Shown here: in pieces, positions 32,301 to 41,236 of the stretch
How the letters are laid out: the number at the start of each line of letters is the position of its first letter
Numbering within the stretch: position 1 is the stretch's first letter
NCBI GenBank assembly: GCA_025531455.1
Contig: JAMYHL010000061.1
Span: 124,001-188,000 of the forward strand
Source: Apiotrichum sp. Y4204
Lineage: Eukaryota; Basidiomycota; Tremellomycetes; Trichosporonales; Trichosporonaceae
Reading direction: 5' to 3'
DNA: 64,000 bases
Translations under genes and position numbers: made by a program
Notes under the pieces: generated by a model
The model's input: only the letters and a program-made list of their open reading frames with translations
Told to the model about the DNA's origin: nothing
The model's database searches: none

Positions 32301-35300
32301 ATTCCGAGCACACGATACGACACCGCGACACCGAAACTGAACACTTGCTACAACAGGTGCAAACGATGCCGAGTAGTGGCAAGTACCTTTCGCGAGTAAT
32401 GTGGGACCTGATTGCGGACTGCGCGCGGTGCGCAGCTGCTCGGGGAGCGGCACAAGCACCGCTCACCAGGCAAGACGTTAACTCGTAATGAGATCTAGGA
32501 ACTCGGCTTTTCGTCATGCCCTCCTGCCCCAGCACTCGGCGCGGACCTGATTCTGATATTCTTCCCACCTGGGGGCATGTGGCAGCTGACAAAAGCACAG
32601 GAACCAGGAGTAATGGCAGCGGTTAACGGGCAATGAGGAGTACGAGGAGTAAATGGAGGGGGGCGCTGCGCGGGGCAGGTGCAACGGACGGGGCAGCACG
32701 AGCTGAAACGAGCGCATGTGGGCTAGGACTCTCAATGTCAGAGATTGCATCCTCTCGCAAATTTTTGGCTGCTACTGCTGACGTCAAACGGTGAACAAAT
32801 CAGGCTAGATCAGGCTGCAGTGCAGGCAGCAGGCGGGGGGAAATGTAAGGACTAGGCGTACGAGGTAGGAGGAGGGAGGAGGACCCGCGTACCCGCGAAG
32901 ATGAAAGACATTTGTCTGTCTCCCTCTCTCGCCGAACTTTGATCCCGGATCCAGGTCCCACGCACGAGGAGGTCGGAAAACCATGAACTGTAATACTCTA
33001 TCGACACCGAGATTTCACGAGATCTCACAACGTGTTCCTGGCGGGGAAGCTTGTTGGCTGCAGCTGGCAGCTGACAGCTTCAAGAATGCCGAGCTTGAGG
33101 AGCTGGCAACGGGCCGAAAATTCCGTTCGGTATTGTCCGACCATTTCTCCCCAGCTGCGCGCTCCGGCTTTGAATCTCTGCCTAGTGCCAGATATCTACC
33201 TGTGCGAGGCTCGTAACCACGACGGCAGCCGGCAAGACGCTACAGTGCCACCCAAGCTCCAAGTTGCGATACGCGAGCTGAAACTTGCGATCCGTGCAAT
33301 CTCCGTGATTCGCCACCTGCCTTACCGGTCTCTGGCCCTCTGGCTCAAATTCCGTTACGCCACGCCTGCTTCCCCTGCCGACTACAGCTGGTCTTCGCCT
33401 TGGCCGCTGCATACGGCTCAAACCCAGTGACCGTCATGACTATCTGGTCTGACGACATGAGCTGAACAGTACATGTACATGCAGCAAGCAGTACGGAGCT
33501 CGTGGCGTTGACGTCCAGCTGGGATCCAGTCCTGTTCGTCGTCCACATCCCGCCATTCTAAGCCCCCAAACCACAGCCGCACCTGCCTTCATTCCGCACC
33601 CCAAGTGCCAAGTGGCATCCGCCGCGGAGCGGGAGAGCGAGGGTGGGAACGCCGATGGTGGTCCAGAGGTGCACAGAATGACGGTAGGCAGAAGGGACGT
33701 CCGCCGTGCGTCTTACTGCTGGAATGAGTGCTCCGAGGCCGGAGGTACCCAGGAACGTATGGACTGGTGTGGTGTTCGCTTCGAGCTGGCCGAGCGAGCG
33801 GGAGATCGGACCCCGCTTGATGCACACTCTGACGAACAATCTCGATACGCGGGGCCAGACTCACGGCTTTACCGAGTACCGCTGCGCATTCCTCCGGCCA
33901 GCACCCGGCACAGCTTGTACTACCCACCCTCTTGTGACTGCCTACTGGATGCAATTTCTGGAACGGCACGGTGCCACTCTGCCACAGTTCCTGCCGCGGA
34001 TCTGGGAGATGAAGTGAGGAATTCCACAGAAATGGAAATGATGATGAGGAAAACGAGAGGAAAAACTCGCAACGCCCACACAAAGCACACAGGCTACGCA
34101 GAGCTGGCGACGTGCCAGACCGAGAGCATACATAGCTCGATGACGTGAGCCGGAGCCGGAGCGCGAGGCGAGATGCTTGCTGTACTCGTCGAGTGGCGGT
34201 TGCGAAATCAGGCGCGTCAGGATGCCAAGCCACTCGTTCAGTAGAGAATCTCAGAACGCACGCGAATCGATGTCGCGCACAGCAATATCGGAACGCGCAC
34301 AGCGGTACATGAAGATAAGCTTGACATGACTCGGGGCTGGAATCTATCCGGCCCTGGACGCAACGCTCTGACCAGCAGGGAACAGGGTGCGAGATTCCAG
34401 ACACGGGAACACGAGTGGCAGTCAGCGCCACCCGAGCGGGAACGCTTTGCGCGTGTTCGGTGTCCGCTGGCGGACTGGCGGCGCAGATCTAGCCTGCACC
34501 TTTGAGTCAGAAGATCTGGCGGGATCATGTTGTGGCACGCTATATTTGGGTCGGTGCTACTGTCGTCGGTAGTACAACCAGGGCAGTGTCAGTCATATAG
34601 TCGTTGTCACAAGAGTCACAGTCCCAAGCTAGCACAGCCCAAAGGCAAGTGTGCGGCGGTGCCAGATAGCTATAATGACCACACTCAGATGTATCCCTCT
34701 GTAGGCTGTGCATTTCGGAAAGAGCTTTCGATTGCCCCCAGTGCCGACGAGCGCTCCAAATTACACCAAGTCCAGCACAAAGTGTATAGTGGCCACTATA
34801 CTGCCACGCGTGCCACGCAAGTCCGACAGACTCACGGACCCGCGATATCACCAGCTCACGAGTAGTCCGAACGGCACGGGCACCACCGGAGCCTAATCTA
34901 ATCGCGTGTGGGTATTTTTGGCACGTTTCACAGGGGCCACAGAGTTGAGCTTGAGCTCATCACTTATATTACGCGACTCAGGACGGCCCGGCGAGGACCG
35001 GCGGCCCGGCGGACCGGATCTCGCCCGACCCCACGACGAGGCACCCATTTGTCGTAAAGACTGAAGATCTAACCCATATCAACAGTCGGCCTAGTGGGTC
35101 CCCAACGTCAAGCATCGGGGTCTGCCGAGCACGATCCTCTGTTGGCCTGGGTTTTGATCGGCGCAGCTGACGTAATTGCCAGTGGCTCGTATAGTGTAGG
35201 TGGTTATCACTGGTCGTTGTGGTGTTCAGAGCTGCTCCGACCCGACCGCTGTTCGACTCAGCGTGCGAGCACGACCTTTTTGAAGGTCTCGGGGTGCGAG

Positions 35301-35516
35301 GACGGCCTAGTACGGGTGTGGGGAGGCTGGAGGGGGGCGGCTTGGAACCCGTACGGCGGGTTGAATCGGTGGTGGCATGGAAGCACAGTGAGATCACACC
35401 CAGAGTCTCTGCAGGGGGTCAGGTGTCAAGCAGAGTCTATAGTGAGTAGTCAATTCTGCTTGCGCTCCAATCTGTGTGAGCTGTCAGTCTACGCGTATCT
35501 CTATACATGCACTCTA
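29340..35516. other. 6.2 kb gene-free region upstream of the Zn2Cys6 regulator
   Basis: No reading frame has a recognisable domain or a spliceable model. The longest frame (280 codons, minus strand, 33589-34431) is Ser/Arg/Cys-rich with no family resemblance. The first 500 bp is a purine-rich region on the plus strand, i.e. a CT-rich leader for the minus-strand regulator. There is a GA-repeat near 29965-29980, a G-rich stretch near 30520-30540, and a perfect 18-bp palindrome at 34784-34801. The region may be an extended promoter or may contain long non-coding RNA. Confidence 0.55.
34784..34801. repeat. Perfect 18-bp palindrome GTATAGTGGCCACTATAC
   Basis: Each 9-bp half is the exact reverse complement of the other with no spacer. 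Such sites can bind dimeric proteins or form a cruciform. It lies in gene-free DNA about 720 bp beyond the HOM2 stop. Confidence 0.8.
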
Positions 35517-37140
35517 TTACACAATGTAGCCCTTCTCGACAGCAATCTCGGCGTTCATGACCGATGACGTGGCGGCGCCAAGACGGACGTTGTCGAGGAG
35601 ACAGACAAACTTGACGTCAAAAATGTTGCACTCGCGGACGCGGCCGACAGAGACGCACGCGCCGTTGTAGAGGTCGCGGTCGAGGCGGGGCTGCGGGCGG
35701 TCGGGCGCATCGTGCAGGACAATAGCCTCGGCCGGCGCGGACGGGCACCCAAGTTCCTGGCACTCGGTCTTGAAGTTTGCGAACGCGGCGCGCACCTCGT
35801 CCATGGACGGTGTCTTGTCCGTCGCAAACTTGACGGACACACAGGCGAGGTGGCCGTCAATGACGGGAACACGGTTGCAGGCAGCCGAAATGTTCATCGG
35901 CTGGCTGGCGTGCAGGTCGAAGCCGGTGGCGCCGGGCAGCACGCCACCAAGAATCTTGGACGTCTCCCACTCAATCTTCTCCTCCTCACCGCCAATGTAC
36001 GGGACGACGTTGTCGAGAATGTCGAGCGACGAAACACCGGGGTAACCTGCGCCCGAGATGGCCTGCATGGTGGTGACCATGACGGTCTTGAGGGGCCCAA
36101 AGGCGACCTCGAGGGCCTTGAGCGGGACGACAACTGCGGTGGTCGAGCAGTTGGCATTGCAGACGAGGTAGCCCTTGGAGAGCTTGAGCTCCTTCTGCTG
36201 GTGGCGCACGACCTCGAGGTGATCCGGGTTGACAAGCGGGACCATCAGGGGGACCATCGGGTCGCGGCGGTAGTTCTTGGCGTTCGAGAAGACGACGAGC
36301 TCGGCAGCGCGGAACGCGGCCTCTGTGTTGTTAGCGCATGAAACATGACACGTTCTGAGGCTCTGTAGTTCTGCAGTTGGGGACGATAGGGCTAGAGTCT
36401 CATGCGGATGTGAAGCGCGAGTCACGCGAGCATCGGCTTCTAAAGACGCCGACAATGGCGCACACCACTCAATTGCTGGCAATCACGAGCTCTTGAGACA
36501 CTGCACCCGATGATCCGAGACGCAGCGTACGGCATCATGCAAGCGGTGATAAGAGGACAGCCGTGTTGAACCGAATCAGAGGGCACAGGGTCCGGAGCAC
36601 CAACGGGAGATTCAAGCATGTTGCTCTGCCATTTTCCGTGCCTCCACCGATTCTTGTCCGAGTCGGGACAAGCCGAATCGACATTTCTCGCAAACCTCCA
36701 CCACTGGCGTCCCATGACTCGACCCATTCTCGTGCTCGGCAGACAACCTGGTTATCTGCTCGGCACGCTGCGCGCGTGGCAACCACTCACCAATCTCGCC
36801 GGCGACGTCGTGGTCGAGTCCCGAAAAGACGACGCCGCACTCCTTGAACGGCTCGGGCTTGCACTCCTGCACGACCATTTTGCGGACCTTCTCCGGGATG
36901 CGCGTCGCGAGCTTCCACTTGGTCACCTGCGCATATTCCTTGCCTGCGGAGCGGTGCGAGGCGCCGAGTGCGTGGATCTCAAAGTACGGGTGCTCGGCGA
37001 GGAGCTCGATAAAGCTGGCTGTCAGACATGACCCGAGAACAATGATCGGCTGGGCGTTCGCGCTCCCCGCCGCACACTCACCGCTGACCGACGGTGCCCG
37101 TGGCGCCGAGAACACCGACCTTGATGGACTGGCGGGTCAT
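35517..37140 (-). CDS. HOM2: Aspartate-semialdehyde dehydrogenase
   Basis: It makes aspartate semialdehyde from aspartyl phosphate with NADPH, the branch step to homoserine, threonine and methionine. Exons 37082-37140, 36791-37014 and 35517-36322 give 362 residues. The NADP-binding GVLGATGTVGQR is at the N-terminus. VFSNAKNYRRDPMVPL is followed by the catalytic NANCSTT with Cys153. The AISGAGYPGVSSLDILDN and YIGGEEEKIEWE stretches are diagnostic, as is the PDRPQPRLDRD loop near the end. Length matches the fungal enzyme. Intron 2 is 468 nt, far longer than most introns in this window. A TGACTC (Gcn4-type) core lies 144 bp upstream of the ATG, which would fit general amino-acid control; that is inference. 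Confidence 0.95.
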
Positions 37141-37768
37141 TTTGGATGGGTTTGTTGTTCTTTTAGGTGGTGGAGGAGATGGTGGATTGAGAGGAAAACC
37201 TTGAACGACACCAAAAAGATCATGGGATGTCGGATCGGGAAAAGTGGAGGCGGCAGGTTGTGACATCGCACATTGAGACATTCGAGTCAGACGCGGAGCG
37301 GGGGAGCGGGGGCGGGGCGGAGGCGGGGCGGGGCGGGCACACTGCGGGCGGGAATCTCGGGCAACATCGGGGAAAAGAATTCCTAATCGCAGGGGAGGTG
37401 GAGGTCTAATGAAGCCGTGAGCCACTCTGCTCCTTTCCATTAGCGGATGCAAACTTTTCATTAGCATCGGAGTGGCCGGGTGGCAATTCGGTGCTTGGTG
37501 CTCCAAGTAGCCGGTGAGTGTTGCTGGGGAATGCCAAGAAAGAAGCCGTTGATAACCATCCACAGGTGTTGTCTTCCATTTTAAAAAGCCCACATCGCAT
37601 GAGACACTAGTTTTTCTCCCTTTTCTCCTTTCCTTTTCTTCTACCTCTCACCTCTCCGTCTCCCTCTCGGCGTCTCTCATTCTCTTCATGTGCTTATAGA
37701 AACGGACAGTGCCAGCGCGACCTCCCAGATCTCTCACCTCCACTCTTCCCACCCACGCTTTTCCCGCA
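37141..37768. promoter_or_regulatory. Bidirectional promoter, HOM2 / DUF1275 gene
   Basis: This 628-bp intergenic region between divergent starts has GAGTCA at 37284-37289, the complement of the Gcn4 core TGACTC. Next to it, 37300-37338 is a dense run of GGGGCGGGG-type boxes on the plus strand. A CT-rich leader (37610-37700) precedes the DUF1275 gene. No additional gene is seen. Confidence 0.5.
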
Positions 37769-38800
37769 ATGACAACGGAGAAAACCGACTCCACCGCCGA
37801 CATCGAGGCCGGCAAGGACAACTCCCCGCCCCGCTCCCTTACACAGCGGACGTGGGACTACCTCCAGACACAGGTCGACACGAAAAAGTCCAATGCGGTG
37901 TCGCTCTATGCGTGTTTCCTCACGGGCTACACCTCTGCCATCTCCTTCTCGGTACGTATATAGCACTGTCTACTCGAATGGACGGTTACTGACTTTCCCC
38001 AGGCATGTTTCATTTGGTACGCGGGCCGTAGTGGACCATTTTCTGCATACCACATACTGACCATTTTAGGTGTGGCTTCCAGACCGGCAACGTCGCGCAG
38101 TTGGGCATTGCCATCGCACGCAACTTTGACCCCATCCCGGAGCGGACGTATCACTTTGAGAAGCCCGACCAACAGGCGTTTTGCTCGGTGCTCGCCTTCC
38201 TCATCGGCACGTCGCTCGGTCGTATTGGAGACAAGTTTGGCGCAAAGCGGCGCACTTGGCTGGTTGTGTCATCATTCCTCCAGGTCCTGATGGCCATGGC
38301 GGCCTCCCTCTGCGCACACTACTCTGGCGAGGGCTCCTACGCTCTGTGAGTTGGATCATACAAGTGTAACTCGCGAATACCACTGACATCAGTTCGCGTT
38401 GGGAGCCGCAGTGGCGCACCCCGCTTGGCATGGCCGCTCTGGCCTTCATTTCCGCAAGTCTCGGTCTGCAGGGAATTATCGGCAAGGTGGGTTCTTTCAG
38501 GGACACAATGGATTCTGTGCTAACCCCCAGCGCATCGGCTCCCCGATGAACACGACGGTGGTGCTGACCACAACGTGGGTGGAAATCTTCAACGACCCGC
38601 TGCTGTTTTCCATGAAGCGCCAGCGGGGCCGCGACACGCGCATCCTCGGCGTGCTGTACCTGGTGTTTGGATCGTTTGTCGCGCGCGCAATCATGGGCCC
38701 CATCGGCAGCGCGGGCGCCCTCGGCGTGCTCTGCGGCTTCCGCCTGCTGCAGACGGTGTGGTGGGTCCTGACACCCGAGGTGCCCGAGCCCGCGAGCTAG
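37769..38800 (+). CDS. DUF1275 (YoaK-family) multi-pass membrane protein
   Basis: Five exons (37769-37951, 38003-38016, 38070-38345, 38393-38486, 38531-38800) give 278 residues. The family pattern is clear: SLYACFLTGYTSAISFSACFIWCGFQTGN with the conserved GFQTGN after TM1, then repeated TM helices (FCSVLAFLIGTSLGRIGDKFG, RTWLVVSSFLQVLMAMAASL, MAALAFISASLGLQGIIGKR, TTVVLTTTWVEI). Intron 4 lies next to the conserved GKRIGSPMNTTVVLT loop. Exon 2 is only 14 nt and encodes the residues ACFIW around the first conserved motif. Substrate and function of this family are unknown; it is presumed to be a transporter. The 60-residue hydrophilic N-terminus is cytosolic by the positive-inside rule. An in-frame ATG 60 bp upstream is less likely. 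Confidence 0.85.
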
Positions 38801-39571
38801 ATCGCGAGATAGAGCCTAGACGCAGGAGCGTTCCGGTGTTTATCCTAGATGTTGATGTTGTCTGTAGAGTCGTATAATACATGGGGGGTTGGCGGTGGAT
38901 GTCAGTTTTAGAATGTCAACAACAGAACTCGCACTTTCGTCACATCACGCAATCCAATCCAGAAAACACAAGCTCAAAAGTCGCAATCCATCAGCACCAG
39001 CAGTACAATGCACACTCTCCAGAACCCGTCAAGTGTCCATATCGTACTCACCCCGGCTGTCCATGGCTGATCGCGCCGACGGCACGCGACCCACTGTCAC
39101 CAACAAAGGTCCGGGGGTCCCCGCGATCACATTCCTCAGCGCCTGCGAATAAGCATATTCTTTACAAACATTGCTTCCATGCCCAGCGATCACCAGTCAT
39201 CCCATCACACTCGACCGCGTTCTGCTCAACAGTTTTAGGAGAATAATGCATACCCGGCACTAGGCAAGGATGGTCTCAGTATATAAGATGCTATGGAATG
39301 GTCGTCAAAGGTCGTCAAGTCGTTAAAGGGTCGTATGAATTGTGTCACAGGTGGCCAAAGGCCGGCGGACCATGTACCGCCTAATCGTTGATGTGATGCT
39401 CGTATGATCTATGTTACAGATGGCCTAGGGCCTGCGGACCATGTACCGCGTGATCGTTATGTGATGCTTCGTATGATGTGCAGATGCTGTCGTTCAAATA
39501 ATGTCGAGTCGTAATGTTTTGCTAGAGTCGCTCGTCAAAAGGCGCTCGTTAAGAATCACTCGTCATAGAGT
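38801..39571. other. Convergent intergenic region with tandem duplication
   Basis: The 3' flanks of the DUF1275 gene and the unknown protein gene on the minus strand face each other. It holds a short GTCGTCAA-type repeat (39301-39330) and an imperfect duplication of about 70 bp (39343-39480). No coding sequence is supported. Confidence 0.55.
39343..39480. repeat. Two imperfect tandem copies of a ~70-bp unit
   Basis: Copy 1 starts near 39343 and copy 2 near 39412. Both contain GCGGACCATGTACCGC unchanged, then TMATCGTT/TGATCGTT, ATGTGATGCT and CGTATGAT in the same order. Differences are scattered substitutions and one-base indels. They lie about 90 bp beyond the stop of the neighbouring minus-strand gene. 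Confidence 0.8.
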
Positions 39572-40321
39572 CTAGCCGCGCATGCCGAAGAAGTTGCAGC
39601 GGGGAATCTTGCCCTCGTACTGGCGGGTGTCGTAGGCCTTGTCCGAGCGGCGGATGGGGGAGGGCGAGACGTCCTTGTACTTCTTCCCCGTGTTGCCAGC
39701 GTACTTGTCCTCGTCGTCGTCCTCGAGCACCTCCTCCTGGTCGACGTCCTCGCGGGAAGAAACGTTAAAGTAGCCGGCGTAGATGTCGTCGACCTCGACC
39801 TCAAAGTTCTCGACGCTCTGGTAGTGGTGGGGAACCTGGCGGCGGGCAGCGGCGGCGTAGCGCTGCGCCTCGGTCATCTCGGGCTCCTCGAGCTCCTCAT
39901 CCTCCTCGGTCGTCTGGCTGTACGTCGCCATGTCGGTGTAGTAGGTCGTGTCGGTGTACGTGGTCGACTGGGTGTCGGCGTAGCTCTCGTCCTGAGCGGC
40001 GCTAGCAAAGTTTTCAAAGTTGGAGCCAAAGCCGATGCCGCCGCTGCCGTAGCACGCCGCCTCGCGCCGAGCCGCCTTGGTGGGGGAAGAGTTGGAGTTG
40101 TAGCTCCAGTCGGAGGACTCGGGGGTGGGGTAGGCGGTCTGCTCGGGAGCGTACGAGTTGGGCTGGCGGTAAGGCGAGACGGGGCCGTAGGGCGTCGCGG
40201 GAGGGGTGTCGTAGGCGGCGTCGTCGGTCATCATGTTCGAGGGGGTCGAGTAGCTCTCGTAGCCCGCCGCGGTGCGCGAGTACTTGGTGAAGAAGGGGTG
40301 GTTGGAGGACTGGCCGTACAT
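39572..40321 (-). CDS. Unrecognised Tyr/Ser/Thr-rich acidic protein
   Basis: A single exon of 249 codons starts at MYGQSSNHPFFTKYSRTAAG; the preceding CTCCAACAAG context favours this ATG over an in-frame one at 40477 that would add a Ser/Pro-rich leader. The protein is rich in Tyr, Ser, Thr and Pro in the first 150 residues (TYTDTTYYTDMATYSQTTEE). It then has an acidic helix (EELEEPEMTEAQRYAAAARRQ), an acidic region (EEVLEDDDEDKYAG), and a distinctive C-terminus KIPRCNFFGMRG. There is no signal peptide, TM segment or known domain. The strong C-ending codon bias and the motif-like C-terminus argue it is real. The function is unknown. Confidence 0.6.
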   Translation of the reverse strand: MYGQSSNHPFFTKYSRTAAGYESYSTPSNMMTDDAAYDTPPATPYGPVSPYRQPNSYAPEQTAYPTPESSDWSYNSNSSPTKAARREAACYGSGGIGFGSNFENFASAAQDESYADTQSTTYTDTTYYTDMATYSQTTEEDEELEEPEMTEAQRYAAAARRQVPHHYQSVENFEVEVDDIYAGYFNVSSREDVDQEEVLEDDDEDKYAGNTGKKYKDVSPSPIRRSDKAYDTRQYEGKIPRCNFFGMRG

Positions 40322-41236
40322 CTTGTTGGAGGAGGAGGCTGGTTGGTGAGGCTGGAGGCTGGAGGCTCGAGGATTGGAGTTGGAGGCTGAGGCTGGTGGT
40401 TGGAGGAGCTCGGAGTTCGAGGTTGGTGAGGAGGAGGATGGGGGCTCTGGGGGCCTGCTTTTATCTCCTCTTTCCAAGTTTGCGAACGACTATCTCTCCA
40501 ACTTTTCCAACTCGATCCTCCTCCGAGTGCCGTCAGCTGCCACTCATGATTGGGATGCGAGATCGAGAGGTGAGTGGCTCGCAAGGTGGGTTCTCGGTGC
40601 GAGATTGGGAGGTGAGTGGATGGTGAAGGCGGATGTCGGTGCGAGATCGCCGCGAGTCGGTGCGGAAGGCACAGAGTGTGTGATTGTGGGTGCGAGGCCT
40701 CGTGTTTGTGGGTGATGTTTTGATGGTGCCTTGATGGAACTGATGGATCGGATGCGAGATGAGGATTGATTCGGAGTGCGAAGCACGTCTGTGATGGGTG
40801 ATGAGGGGATGAAGGCGGATTTGGGCGCGAGTGTGACTGACTGTGACGCGTCAAGGCAGATTCGGTGCGATGCGACGTGAGCGGAGTGCGGCGTGAGTGG
40901 TCTCTGAAGGCAGACACCATTCGGAGACTGGACGATGGACCTTCGCCCCGAGACATTTCCTGTAATGTTCATGTTTATCTCTTGTCGATCTTGTCCGATG
41001 TCTGGCGGAATCACGGAAACACGAGGGGCGCACATCCGACTGTGTGCCGCGTTCCAGCATACCTCATGGCCTCATTGTTTTGAATCAGTCTCTTTTGTCT
41101 GGTGTGTTTTTTCCTATCATGTCATGTCAGCCGTCAGCCTCACGTCAGTTTCACGCGTCAATCCATGTATCACTAGATATGCCAGAATGTTTCACCTGTG
41201 CAGTTCAAGTATCCCTATGCCCGGATCCATCTATCT
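40322..41236. other. Upstream region of the Tyr-rich protein gene
   Basis: Sequence between CysRS (3' end) and the unknown gene (5' end), both on the minus strand. The first about 120 bp is a CT/CA-rich leader on the minus strand. Farther up, CGGTGCGAGAT (near 40593 and 40640) and TGAAGGCGGAT (near 40624 and 40810) recur as imperfect direct repeats. No gene is supported. Confidence 0.5.

Noticed and set aside
33589..34431. 280-codon open frame on the minus strand in the large gene-free region
   Set aside because: Composition is Ser/Arg/Cys-rich with no domain, poor codon bias compared with neighbouring genes, and no upstream leader or conserved motif. It looks like chance in GC-rich DNA.
36612..37115. 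Open frame that continues past HOM2 exon 2 into intron 2
   Set aside because: The conserved HOM2 protein resumes exactly at 36322 after a clean GTGAGT...ACAG intron; the read-through residues match nothing.
40231..40956. 241-codon minus-strand open frame over the 5' end of the Tyr-rich gene
   Set aside because: Ser/His/Pro low complexity from translated promoter repeats; it overlaps a better frame with strong codon bias.
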